From Nocardia terrae (GTDB lineage Bacteria > Actinomycetota > Actinomycetes > Mycobacteriales > Mycobacteriaceae), in contig NZ_WRPP01000009.1 in the NCBI RefSeq assembly GCF_009760405.1, positions 213,920-277,919 on the forward strand: 64,000 nucleotides of DNA. The letters run 5' to 3'. The notes under the pieces are model-generated. The model did no database searches. It worked only from the letters and a program-made list of their open reading frames with translations, and was not told where the DNA came from. The position numbers and the translations under genes were made by a program. Shown here piece by piece: positions 15,370 through 23,505 of the stretch; the first letter of the stretch is position 1; each line of letters begins with the position of its first letter.

Positions 15370-16592
15370 ACGGCCTGGGAAGTATGCGTGCGCCGGGGGT
15401 TCGGCTGCTGGCCGCGCCGGCGGCGGAGCTGACCGCGCACGAGGCGACGCACGGTCGGCTGCCGGTGGTGACGGCGGCGCTGCTCGATGCGGTCGCGGCG
15501 TCGGGGCTGCGCGGGCGCGGGGGTGCCGGGTTCCCGACGGCGCGCAAGCTGGGCGCGGTCGCCGCGGCGGCACGCCCGATCGTGATCGCCAATGGGGCCG
15601 AGGGCGAACCCGACAGTCACAAGGACGCCGTGCTGCTCACGCGCGCACCGCATCTGGTGTTGGACGGGCTGGTGGCGACGGCCGCGGCGGTGGGGAGCCG
15701 CGACTGCCGGTTGTATGCGCCCGAAGCGGTGCTGAGCGCGGTGCGTCGGGCCATCGCCGAGCGGCGCGCGGCCGGATACCGGGAGCCGAAGATCGAGCTG
15801 ACCGCCGCGACGGAGACGTTTCTGGCGGGGGAGAAGTCGGCGGTGGTCAACCGGTTGGCCGGGCGTGCGGCCGTCCCTGTCGATCAGGTGGTGAGCTTGT
15901 CGCGTTCGGGACTGCACGGTCGCCCGACCCTGGTGCAGAACGTCGAGACGCTGGCTCAGGTGGGTTTGATCGCCCGGTACGGGCCGGGCTGGTTCCGTGC
16001 GGTGGGTGTCGATACCGAACCGGGTACCCGGCTGATCAGCTTGTCGGGCACCAGGAACGCTGGTGTCTTCGAGGTCGCGTCGGGCATCGGGTTGGGTGAG
16101 CTGCTGTCCCGCTGGGGTGGCACCGATCCTGCGACGGTGCGGGCGGTGCTGGTCGGCGGCTGGCACGGCAGCTGGATCTCGGGTCTGGCGGTGGCGGGTG
16201 CGTCGCTGTCGGGACCGGGTCTCGAGCATCTGCACGCCCACCCGGGTGCCGGTGTGCTGCGCGTGCTGCCGCACGGGCAGTGCGGGTTGCGCGCGACCGC
16301 CGAGATCGTGGACTACCTGGCGCGGCAGAGCGCCGGCCAGTGCGGGCCCTGCCGCAACGGATTGCCCACCCTGGCTGCCGGATTCGCTGAGCTCGTCGAC
16401 GGCGGCGGTGACCCGGGCGAGGTGGCCCGGGTGGCGCGGCTGGTCGTGGGCCGAGGCGCCTGCCATCACCCCGACGGGACCGCGCGCCTGGTGGGTTCGG
16501 CATTGACGGTGTTCGCCGACGATCTGGCCCGCCATCGACGCGGCAGCTGCACGGCGGGAATCCCCTTGGCCCCGATCGGAGCCGCACGATGA
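15366..16592 (+). CDS. Stand-alone NuoF-like flavoprotein with SLBB and Fe-S binding region
   Basis: 408 residues. GRGGAGFPTARK and NGAEGEPDSHKD match the NADH/FMN-binding blocks of NuoF (compare NADESEPGTCKD in the true NuoF at 38863). GEKSAVVNRLAG, the LHGRPTLVQNVETLAQ segment and a Fe-S region follow. The cluster motif here is SAGQCGPC: Cys326 and Cys329 are present and a distant Cys366, but the first Cys of the NuoF motif (SCGKCTPC) is Ala324. A normal [4Fe-4S] cluster is therefore unlikely without another ligand. It is coupled by ATGA overlaps to the membrane protein before and the ferredoxin after. Confidence 0.85.
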   Translation: MNGLGSMRAPGVRLLAAPAAELTAHEATHGRLPVVTAALLDAVAASGLRGRGGAGFPTARKLGAVAAAARPIVIANGAEGEPDSHKDAVLLTRAPHLVLDGLVATAAAVGSRDCRLYAPEAVLSAVRRAIAERRAAGYREPKIELTAATETFLAGEKSAVVNRLAGRAAVPVDQVVSLSRSGLHGRPTLVQNVETLAQVGLIARYGPGWFRAVGVDTEPGTRLISLSGTRNAGVFEVASGIGLGELLSRWGGTDPATVRAVLVGGWHGSWISGLAVAGASLSGPGLEHLHAHPGAGVLRVLPHGQCGLRATAEIVDYLARQSAGQCGPCRNGLPTLAAGFAELVDGGGDPGEVARVARLVVGRGACHHPDGTARLVGSALTVFADDLARHRRGSCTAGIPLAPIGAAR

Positions 16593-16807
16593 GTACCCCA
16601 CAACGCCTGCACATCGACTGGACTCGCTGCGACGGTCGCGGCCTGTGCGGGGAACTGCTGCCCGGGCAGCTGGCCCGCGACGACTGGGGCTACCCGCTCA
16701 CGCGTGACCACCGTGACCCCGTCATCGGTGCCGCCGATCTGGCGGCCGCGCGGGAGGCGGTGCGGCTGTGCCCGCGCCTGGCGTTGCGGTTGCTGCCGCT
16801 GGCATGA
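16589..16807 (+). CDS. Three-cysteine ferredoxin ([3Fe-4S] type)
   Basis: 72 residues. The cluster ligands are Cys14 and Cys20 (CDGRGLC) and a single Cys in LCPRLAL near residue 61. Only three cysteines exist, the pattern of small actinobacterial [3Fe-4S] ferredoxins that usually serve P450s. Here the partner is the NuoF-like protein, whose last four bases it overlaps. It probably shuttles electrons between the soluble flavoprotein and the membrane reductase. There is no P450 gene nearby. Confidence 0.85.
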   Translation: MSTPQRLHIDWTRCDGRGLCGELLPGQLARDDWGYPLTRDHRDPVIGAADLAAAREAVRLCPRLALRLLPLA

Positions 16808-16838
16808 TCGGAGGTCGAAGGCGGCGGAAGGGGAGACC

Positions 16839-17366
16839 ATGGCGACGGTGAGCGCGACGCGAATCCAACGGCTGCGCAACCTGATCGAGCATCCGCGTAC
16901 CGGAGCCGCCGAACGCGCCGCGGCCCAACGCATGCTGGACCGGATCCAGGGCACGAGCGCGGCGAGCCGTTCCGTGCGCGGGGACCGCACCTACGGCGCA
17001 CGCCACGACAAGCCCGGACGGCATGCGAGCCTGTCGCGCATCGCGGACATGATCCGCGAGGACCTGGCCTTGGCGCGGGTCTTCGCCGACGCGGCCGTCC
17101 CGGGAGAACTGGTGGCCCGCAGCGCGATCCGCGACGCCCCCGCGCAACTGACCTACACCGTCGACGCCCCCTTCGACGCGGGTATCCGCGTCAGCGTCGC
17201 CGCGGTGCCGCGCGGGTGGGGCTGGCCCGACGGTTACACCGAATCACCGGCGCTGCGGGATCTGATCGCCGAGGTCACCGACATCATGAACGCCTACAAC
17301 CATGACGGCACCGATATCGACCAGCGCTACCACGGCCGCGTCGAGGTGCGGGCGGCAGGGGAGTAG
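16839..17366 (+). CDS. Hypothetical protein with basic N-terminus
   Basis: 175 residues from ATG 16839, which has GGAAGGGGAG immediately upstream; the longer frame from 16704 overlaps the ferredoxin and is not needed. The N-terminal half is helical and Arg/Ala-rich (RIQRLRNLIEHPRTGAAERAAAQRMLDRI), a pattern seen in the DUF2786-type head of actinobacterial proteins. The C-terminal half has mixed strands (QLTYTVDAPFDAGIRVSVAAVP) and ends with NAYNHDGTDIDQRYHGRVEVR. No function can be given. It may belong to the preceding operon, as only 31 bases separate them. Confidence 0.7.
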   Translation: MATVSATRIQRLRNLIEHPRTGAAERAAAQRMLDRIQGTSAASRSVRGDRTYGARHDKPGRHASLSRIADMIREDLALARVFADAAVPGELVARSAIRDAPAQLTYTVDAPFDAGIRVSVAAVPRGWGWPDGYTESPALRDLIAEVTDIMNAYNHDGTDIDQRYHGRVEVRAAGE

Positions 17367-17416
17367 CGGCGTAAGCGAATACGCCTGCCGCACAACCCGA
17401 TTCGCCCCGCAAACGG

Positions 17417-17451
17417 GCGATGCCCCGGACCGTGAGGGTCCGGGGCATCGC
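17417..17451. terminator. Bidirectional hairpin terminator before katG
   Basis: Perfect 15-bp arms (GCGATGCCCCGGACC and its complement) around GTGAG, in the gap between convergent genes ending at 17366 and 17463. Confidence 0.85.
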
Positions 17452-17462
17452 TTCAGCGGTGA

Positions 17463-19673
17463 CTACGCGCCGGTCAGGTCGAAGCGGTCGAGCTCCATGA
17501 CCTTGGTCCAGGCGGCGACGAAGTCGCGGACGAACTTCTCGTTCGAGTCGTCCTCGGCGTACACCTCGGCCAGCGCCCGCAGCTGCGAGTTGGAGCCGAA
17601 CACCAAATCGACACGCGAGGCGGTCCACACGGTCTTGCCGGTGGCGCGGTCGGTGCCCTCGTAGCTGGTGTTGTCGGCGTCGACCGGGGCCCACTTGGTG
17701 GACATGTCGAGCAGGTTCACGAAGAAGTCCGTGGACAGCACGCCCGGACGGTCGGTGAACACACCCTGCTGCGAACCCTTGTAGTTCGCGCCCAGCACAC
17801 GCAGACCACCGACCAGGACGGTCATCTCCGGCGCGGACAGGGTCAGCAGGTTGGCCTTGTCGAGCAGCAGGTACTCGGCCGGGATGGTGGTGCCCTTGCC
17901 GACGTAGTTGCGGAAGCCGTCGGCCGCGGTCTCGAGCGCCGCGAAGGACTCGACGTCGGTCTGCTCCTGGGTGGCGTCGGTGCGGCCCGCGTGGAACGGG
18001 ACGGTGACGTCGAATCCGGCTGCCTTGGCGGCGGTTTCGACACCGACGTTACCGGCCAGCACGACCAGGTCGGCGAAGGAGACCGGCTTGCCGAAGTCGG
18101 CCTGGATGCCCTCGAGCACCCGGATGACCTGAGCCAGCTCGTCGGGCTGGTTGACCTCCCAGCCGGCCTGCGGCTGCAGGCGGATACGGCCGCCGTTGAC
18201 GCCGCCGCGCATATCCGAGCCACGGAAGGACGACGCGGCCGCCCACGCGGTCGACACCAGCTGTGCGACGGTCAGACCCGAGTCGGCGATCTTGGCCTTG
18301 AGGGCCTTGATGTCGGCGTCGGAGGGCAGCGCGCCCTGGTGCGCCGGGACCGGGTCCTGCCACAGCAGGGTCTCGGCCGGAACCTCCGGGCCCAGGTAAC
18401 GGACCTTGGGGCCCATGTCACGGTGGGTGAGCTTGTACCAGGCCTTGGCGAAGGCGGCGGCCAGCTCTTCGGGGTGCTCGAGCCAGCGGCGGGTGATCTG
18501 CTCGTAGATCGGGTCGACCCGCATCGACAGGTCGGTGGTGAGCATGGTCGGCAGCCACCGCTTGGTGTTGTCGAAGGCGTCGGGGATGATCGCCTGGCCG
18601 TCCTTGGCGACCCACTGGTGGGCGCCGGCGGGGGACTTGGTCAGCTCCCATTCGTTGCCGTAGAGGGTCTCGAGGAAGCTGTTGTCCCACTTGGTCGGGG
18701 TCGGGGTCCAGGTGACCTCGAGGCCGGAGGTGATGGCGAAGCGGCCGGAACCGGTGCCGAAGGAGGACTTCCAGCCCAGGCCCTGCTCCTCGAGCGGGGC
18801 GGCCTCGGGCTCGGGGCCGACGTGATCGGCCGGGCCGGCGCCGTGGGTCTTGCCGAAGGTGTGGCCACCCACGATCAGGGCGGCGGTCTCCTCGTCGTTC
18901 ATCGCCATGCGCGCGAAGGTCTCGCGGATGTCGATGGCGGCCAGGGCCGGGTCCGGGTTGGCGTTGGGGCCTTCGGGGTTGACGTAGATCAGACCCATCT
19001 GGACCGCGGCGAGGGGGTTCTCGAGGTCGCGCTTGCCGGTGTAGCGGGCATCGCCGAGCCACTCGGTCTCCGGGCCCCAGTACACGTCCTCTTCGGGCTC
19101 CCACTGGTCGACGCGGCCGCCGCCGAAGCCGAAGGTCTCGAAGCCCATGTCCTCGAGGGCGACGTTGCCGGCGTAGACGATGAGGTCGGCCCACGACAGC
19201 TTCTTGCCGTACTTCTTCTTGACCGGCCACAGCAGACGGCGCGCCTTGTCGAGGGAGGCGTTGTCGGGCCAGGAGTTCAGGGGCGCGAAGCGCTGCATGC
19301 CGGCACCGGCGCCACCGCGGCCGTCCTGCACGCGGTAGGTGCCCGCGGCGTGCCAGGCCATGCGGATGAAGAAGGGGCCGTAGTGGCCGAAGTCGGCGGG
19401 CCACCACTCCTGGGAGGTGTGCATGACCTCGACGATGTCGGCCTTCACCGCGGCCAGGTCGAGGGTCTTGAACTCGGCGCGGTAGTCGTAGCCCTCGTCC
19501 ATGGGGTTCGCGACGGCCGGGTTCTTCTGCAGGATCTTCAGGTTGAGCTGGTTGGGCCACCACTGACGGTTGGCGTTGCCGCCCTCGACCGGGGCGGTCA
19601 TCTTGTCGTGCAGGACCGGGCAGCCGCCGGCGGGTTCGGTATTGGCTTCACCGATGGGCGGGTGTTCAGGCAC
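17463..19673 (-). CDS. katG: Catalase-peroxidase
   Basis: 736 residues with a GTG start behind AAAGGA. Distal-pocket residues are in FFIRMAWHAAGTYR near residues 100-112, including the Trp of the Met-Tyr-Trp adduct. The GLIYVNPEGPN block supplies the adduct Tyr, and HTFGKTHGA carries the proximal heme His. The Ser equivalent to M. tuberculosis Ser315 is conserved in AITSGLEVTWT. It is a cytoplasmic, heme-dependent enzyme that removes hydrogen peroxide and can act as a peroxidase. It follows furA by 54 bases in the same direction, so it should be induced when FurA is oxidised. Confidence 0.98.
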   Translation of the reverse strand: MPEHPPIGEANTEPAGGCPVLHDKMTAPVEGGNANRQWWPNQLNLKILQKNPAVANPMDEGYDYRAEFKTLDLAAVKADIVEVMHTSQEWWPADFGHYGPFFIRMAWHAAGTYRVQDGRGGAGAGMQRFAPLNSWPDNASLDKARRLLWPVKKKYGKKLSWADLIVYAGNVALEDMGFETFGFGGGRVDQWEPEEDVYWGPETEWLGDARYTGKRDLENPLAAVQMGLIYVNPEGPNANPDPALAAIDIRETFARMAMNDEETAALIVGGHTFGKTHGAGPADHVGPEPEAAPLEEQGLGWKSSFGTGSGRFAITSGLEVTWTPTPTKWDNSFLETLYGNEWELTKSPAGAHQWVAKDGQAIIPDAFDNTKRWLPTMLTTDLSMRVDPIYEQITRRWLEHPEELAAAFAKAWYKLTHRDMGPKVRYLGPEVPAETLLWQDPVPAHQGALPSDADIKALKAKIADSGLTVAQLVSTAWAAASSFRGSDMRGGVNGGRIRLQPQAGWEVNQPDELAQVIRVLEGIQADFGKPVSFADLVVLAGNVGVETAAKAAGFDVTVPFHAGRTDATQEQTDVESFAALETAADGFRNYVGKGTTIPAEYLLLDKANLLTLSAPEMTVLVGGLRVLGANYKGSQQGVFTDRPGVLSTDFFVNLLDMSTKWAPVDADNTSYEGTDRATGKTVWTASRVDLVFGSNSQLRALAEVYAEDDSNEKFVRDFVAAWTKVMELDRFDLTGA

Positions 19674-19727
19674 GGTGTGTCGTCCTTTCGAGTGGTGTGA
19701 TCTGGTTGTCGACCACGAGTGTGGCCG

Positions 19728-20168
19728 CTACTTCTCTTGTGTGGCAGCGGTTTTGGAACAGTCGGGGCACAGGCCCCAGTACACGACCTCGGCCTCGTCG
19801 AGCGCGAAGCCGTGGTTGTCGGAGGCGGTCAGGCAGGGTGCGTCGCCGACGGCGCAGTCGACGTCGGCGATGACGCCGCACGAGCGGCACACGACGTGGT
19901 GGTGGTTGTCGCCGACGCGGGTCTCATACAGGGCGACCGAGCCCATGGGCTGGATGCGCCGCAGCAGCCCGGCGCTGGTCAGGGCACGCAGGACGTCGTA
20001 GACGGCCTGATGGGACACCCCACCCAGGGTCTGGCGCACGAACCCGAGGATGGAGTCCGTGTCCGAGTGGGGGTGTTCGTGGACCGCGGTCAGCACCGCC
20101 ATGCGCGGTGCGGTCACACGCAGAGCGGCCCCGCGCAACATGCGCTCGAACTCCGTAGGCGTGGGCAC
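19728..20168 (-). CDS. furA: Fur-family redox/iron repressor FurA
   Basis: 146 residues from GTG 20168; an ATG at 20204 would add 12 residues but lies inside the operator and is unlikely. The N-terminal winged helix ends in GVSHQAVYDVLRALTSAGLLRRIQ. The metal-binding region is HHHVVCRSCGVIADVDC, with the second CxxC in YWGLCPDCSK. This matches mycobacterial FurA, which represses its own operon with katG and is released by peroxide or metal loss. The operator overlaps the start region, so a leaderless transcript beginning at the GTG, as in mycobacteria, fits. Confidence 0.93.
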   Translation of the reverse strand: MPTPTEFERMLRGAALRVTAPRMAVLTAVHEHPHSDTDSILGFVRQTLGGVSHQAVYDVLRALTSAGLLRRIQPMGSVALYETRVGDNHHHVVCRSCGVIADVDCAVGDAPCLTASDNHGFALDEAEVVYWGLCPDCSKTAATQEK

Positions 20169-20180
20169 ACCCGGAAGTCT

Positions 20181-20209
20181 GCCTCTTTTTCTGGAATGAA
20201 TCAAGTCTT
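20181..20209 (-). promoter_or_regulatory. FurA operator and promoter of furA-katG
   Basis: Read on the minus strand, GACTTGATTCATTCCAGAAA is almost the same as the conserved mycobacterial furA operator (AGTCTTGACTGATTCCAGAAAA). It lies 14 bases before the GTG. The AT-rich core contrasts with the neighbouring coding DNA. Confidence 0.82.
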
Positions 20210-20479
20210 CATCGAGCCGGGTTGGGAAGCCCGCTCGACATGCCCCGCCTTCCGGTGCGCCATCGAGAGCAGGGGAGCGTTGATGCTTGCCCGAAGATAC
20301 CCGGAACCGGGCATGTCAGATTGCGTTGCAGCGAAAGACGCTGACCGGCAGCCGATTACGCAGATTCCACCCACAATGATTGCCTGTGCCCGGACAGCCC
20401 TGTTCGAGGCGGCGGTTCAGGGGAGGGCTGGTGGCGGGGTGCTGGGAGTGACTCCGTCACCACACCACCCTTACTTGAC

Positions 20480-20493
20480 ATAATGTGCATTAT
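20480..20493. promoter_or_regulatory. 14-bp palindrome, Fur/Zur-like
   Basis: ATAATGTGCATTAT has perfect 6-bp arms (ATAATG/CATTAT) around TG. It overlaps a TTGACA hexamer at 20475-20480. The composition recalls metal-sensor boxes, but no target gene is evident downstream. Confidence 0.4.
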
Positions 20494-20771
20494 CGGCGCG
20501 GTTACGGCATTGGGAATGATCTTGAAAGATGGTGTGTGACATCGGTGTTCGCGCTTTGTGCGGTGCTCTGTCCGGCGGCGCGCTCCGGCCGGGTTGCCGA
20601 TCCTCCGCGTTGTTTGCCTGTCGTCGTTGTTGGTCAGTTCCGGCGAAACGAAATATTTCGGCTTCTTGGGCCTTTGGTGGAAAATTTCCGGATTCCGCCG
20701 AGGCGGCTGATTGCGGCTCTCGGCGGCCCCGGTCCCTCTCTTGATGCCGCTCCCCTGGCGGGTTTCCAGCT

Positions 20772-20798
20772 CTCAATACGTCACAGTGACGTATTGAG
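20772..20798. promoter_or_regulatory. 27-bp perfect palindrome, TetR-type operator
   Basis: The arms are CTCAATACGTCAC and its exact complement, around a single A at 20785. Size and symmetry are those of a TetR operator. The nearest starts are the MFS gene 238 bases to the right and furA 600 to the left, and no TetR gene adjoins it. Confidence 0.6.
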
Positions 20799-21035
20799 GT
20801 GGGGTGGCTGGACCCCGTCGATTCCCTCGTAGCTGGATATCGACATCAGCTCGCGAAACCGGGCATCCGAAGCGATCGTCGAGGCGCGTCTCCGCTGCTG
20901 CGGGTTCGGCTCCAGGGGTCAGGGTTCCAGGTGTTGGTTCGATGGCTGCTGAGTGGTGAGTCACACCATTTCATTAGTTAGCCTCATGCAACTATATTTG
21001 GGCGTTGTTCGTTCGTTGACTTGTGGGAGGCTCTG

Positions 21036-22802
21036 ATGGCTGCGGCCCCAACGACCGGGGTGGATCCCGGTGATGTCCAGACCATTCGGAGGCGGCTCCG
21101 GATCGAGCACGATCACCCGCACTACAAGTGGGTGGCGTTGTCGAATACGACGCTGGGCATGTTGATGGTGACGATCAACTCCTCGATCGTGATCATCTCG
21201 CTGCCGGACATCTTCCGCGGGATCGATCTGAATCCGCTGGCGGCGGGCAATGTGAGCTACCTGCTGTGGATGATGATGGGCTTCCTGCTGGCGTCGGCGG
21301 TGCTGGTGGTGATGTTCGGGCGGCTCGGGGACATGGTCGGGCGCGTCAAGATCTACAACTACGGGTTCGTGATCTTCACGGTCACCGCGATCGCGTTGTC
21401 GTTCGATCCGTTCACCCACGGCGGTGGCGCGGTGTGGCTGATCGGGTGGCGCGTGCTGCAGGGTGTCGGCGGCGCGATGCTGATGGCCAATGCGGCCGCG
21501 ATCCTCACCGACGCGTTCCCGGCCGAGCAGCGCGGGTTCGCGCTCGGCATCAATCAGGTTGCGGCCGTGGCCGGTTCGTTCCTGGGCCTGCTGCTGGGCG
21601 GTCTGCTGGCGCAGTGGGACTGGAAGGCCGTGTTCTGGGTGAGCGTGCCGTTCGGCATTCTCGGCACGGTGTGGTCGTACCGGTCGCTGCACGACAACGG
21701 GCAGCGCAATGCGGGCTCGCTCGATATTCCGGGCACCGTCACCTTCGCGGTCGGTCTGACCGCGTTGCTGACCGGCATCACCTATGGCATTCAGCCGTAC
21801 GGGGATTCGAATACCGGCTGGTCCAACCCGTGGGTGCTGGCCGCGGTGTTCGGCGGTCTGGCGGTGCTGGCGCTGTTCTGCTGGATCGAGACCAAGGTGG
21901 AGCAGCCGATGTTCCACCTGTCGCTGCTGAAGGTCCGCGCGTTCGGGCTCGGTAACCTGGCGGGCCTGATGTCCTCGCTGGGCCGCGGTGGCCTGCAGTT
22001 CATGCTGATCATCTGGCTGCAGGGCATCTGGCTGCCGCTGCACGGGTTCGACTACGAGTCCACGCCGTTGTGGGCGGGCATCTATCTGCTGCCGTTGACG
22101 GTGGGATTCCTGGTGGCGGGACCGGTTTCGGGCAAGCTGTCCGACCGTTACGGTCCGCGGCTGTTCGCGACGCTGGGCATGACGATCACCGCGGTGACGT
22201 TCGTGCTGCTGGTGGTGCTGCCGGTCGACTTCTCCTACTGGGCGTTCGCGGTCGTGATCGCGCTCAACGGTATGGGTTCGGGTATGTTCGCCTCCCCCAA
22301 TACCGCCGAGGTCATGTCCGCGGTGCCCGCCTCGCAGCGCGGTGTCGCCTCCGGTATGCGTGGCACGCTGCTCAACGGCGGTATGGCGCTGTCGATCGGC
22401 GTGTTCTTCTCGCTGATGATCATCGGCCTGTCCAACAGCCTGCCGGGGGCGATGAATTCGGGTCTGCAGGCGCAGGGTGTGCCCGCGAACGTGGCGGGGG
22501 AAGTGGCCGGGCTGCCGCCGGTCGGCAGCCTGTTCGCGGCGTTCCTCGGCGTGAATCCGATTCAGGCGCTGCTGGGTCCGACCGGCATCCTCGATCACCC
22601 GGGCGTGCACAAGGATGTGCTCACCGGTCAGGAGTTCTTCCCGCACTTGATCTCCGGCCCGTTCCATTCGGGTCTGGTCGTGGTCTTCCTGGGAGCCGCG
22701 ATTATGATGCTGATCGGCGCGGTGGCCTCGTGGTTCGCCGGCAGCCCGTCGGTTGCGGACGAGGCCGCCGAGCTTCGTGAAGCCGCCCGCGAGGGAATCT
22801 GA
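21036..22802 (+). CDS. MFS drug exporter, DHA2 (14-helix, EmrB/QacA) type
   Basis: 588 residues from ATG 21036, with GGGAGG at 21025-21030. The motif A loop FGRLGDMVGRVKIYNYG follows helix 2, and motif C-like residues are in AVAGSFLGLLLGGLLAQWDWK. Fourteen hydrophobic segments can be counted, the size of proton-driven multidrug exporters. WRVLQGVGGAMLMANAAAIL is the characteristic helix 4 signature. It would pump a hydrophobic compound outwards using the proton gradient. The MarR-type gene directly behind it is its likely repressor. Confidence 0.92.
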   Translation: MAAAPTTGVDPGDVQTIRRRLRIEHDHPHYKWVALSNTTLGMLMVTINSSIVIISLPDIFRGIDLNPLAAGNVSYLLWMMMGFLLASAVLVVMFGRLGDMVGRVKIYNYGFVIFTVTAIALSFDPFTHGGGAVWLIGWRVLQGVGGAMLMANAAAILTDAFPAEQRGFALGINQVAAVAGSFLGLLLGGLLAQWDWKAVFWVSVPFGILGTVWSYRSLHDNGQRNAGSLDIPGTVTFAVGLTALLTGITYGIQPYGDSNTGWSNPWVLAAVFGGLAVLALFCWIETKVEQPMFHLSLLKVRAFGLGNLAGLMSSLGRGGLQFMLIIWLQGIWLPLHGFDYESTPLWAGIYLLPLTVGFLVAGPVSGKLSDRYGPRLFATLGMTITAVTFVLLVVLPVDFSYWAFAVVIALNGMGSGMFASPNTAEVMSAVPASQRGVASGMRGTLLNGGMALSIGVFFSLMIIGLSNSLPGAMNSGLQAQGVPANVAGEVAGLPPVGSLFAAFLGVNPIQALLGPTGILDHPGVHKDVLTGQEFFPHLISGPFHSGLVVVFLGAAIMMLIGAVASWFAGSPSVADEAAELREAAREGI

Positions 22803-22817
22803 ACGGAGGAGAGGACC

Positions 22818-23264
22818 CTGCCCGAGCCCACGAGCGTCGCCGATCCCGACCAGCTCACCGAAGCCGCCGAGCTCTATCACGCTATCGGCCGCCTGCTGCG
22901 TTTGTTGCGCAATTCCGGTGACCTCGGGGCGCTGAGCCCCGGCGCGGCCTCGGCCCTGGCGTCGCTGGCCCGTCAGGGCCCGCTGCGCCTGGGTGATCTG
23001 GCCGGTATCGAACGGGTCAGTGCCCCAACGATGTCGCGGATCGTGACCGGTCTCGAGAAGGGCGGCTACCTGACCCGTGATGCCGATCCCGAGGACGGCC
23101 GCGCCCAGTTGCTGACCGCGACCGCGGCCGCCCATGATCTGGTCACCGGTCTGACCTCGGCGCGTATTCAGCGCTTCGCGGGGGCGATGGAGCATCTGGC
23201 GCCGGGTCAGCGCGAGGCGGTCATGTCCGGCCTCAACACCCTCATCGAGGCGCTCGACCGGTAG
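22818..23264 (+). CDS. MarR-family regulator with an apparent CTG start
   Basis: About 148 residues. The winged helix is clear: GPLRLGDLAGIERVSAPTMSRIVTGLEKGGYLTRDADPEDGRAQLLTAT, including the DPEDGR wing. The first MarR helix (LTEAAELYHAIGRLLRLLRNSG) must be included for dimerisation, yet no ATG, GTG or TTG precedes it in frame. CTG 22818 lies seven bases after GGAGGAG (22805-22811), and the only other in-frame codons before the MFS stop are ACG, GAG, GAG, AGG and ACC. A shorter protein from TTG 22899 or 22902 would lose helix 1. It probably represses the MFS gene. Confidence 0.82.
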   Translation: MPEPTSVADPDQLTEAAELYHAIGRLLRLLRNSGDLGALSPGAASALASLARQGPLRLGDLAGIERVSAPTMSRIVTGLEKGGYLTRDADPEDGRAQLLTATAAAHDLVTGLTSARIQRFAGAMEHLAPGQREAVMSGLNTLIEALDR

Positions 23265-23394
23265 CCGAGGCGCACGAATGGGCCTGTTCGTGCACTGCAC
23301 CCGGAGAATCGGTGGTTTCCCGCCGAAATCTTTGCCGCAGTGCACGTTCAGGCCCTTTTTGCTATCCATGCCCTGACCCTCCTCACAACCCGGT

Positions 23395-23442
23395 GTCAAC
23401 CCTGGGTTGACCATAACCCCATACGTCAACTATTAGTTGACG
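23395..23442. promoter_or_regulatory. Two GTCAAC-N5-GTTGAC operators
   Basis: Site 1 is GTCAACCCTGGGTTGAC (23395-23411, 7-bp arms around CTG). Site 2 is a 19-bp palindrome (23424-23442) with 9-bp arms CGTCAACTA around T. Both contain GTCAAC, five bases, GTTGAC, and their centres are 30 bp apart. They lie 64 bases before the FAD-monooxygenase start, downstream of the MarR gene, a plausible binder. Confidence 0.65.
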
Positions 23443-23505
23443 ATGAGGCGGGAGTGTGCAATCCCTGGCTTTCGCTGATGGCGGACCGATCCAGGAGTGG
23501 AAGTG

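Larger units (their letters stand above)
20210..21035. other. Gene-free interval with several palindromes
   Basis: About 830 bases between furA and the MFS gene without a convincing coding frame on either strand; frames present are short, with poor codon bias and no ribosome sites. GC content drops in places. Perfect palindromes lie at 20480-20493, 20649-20660 (CGAAATATTTCG), 20679-20689 (GGAAAATTTCC) and 20772-20798. Near the MFS start there is TAGTT-N10-AACTA (about 20976-20995). It may hold the remains of a lost gene, a non-coding RNA, or only regulatory sites. Confidence 0.5.

Noticed and set aside
20485..20832. Possible 115-codon gene in the furA-MFS interval
   Set aside because: Weak GTG start inside a palindrome, no ribosome site, no family-like sequence and poor codon bias.
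20961..23429. An 822-codon minus-strand frame opposite the MFS and MarR genes
   Set aside because: Low-complexity Gln/Arg/His sequence, antisense to genes with clear motifs.
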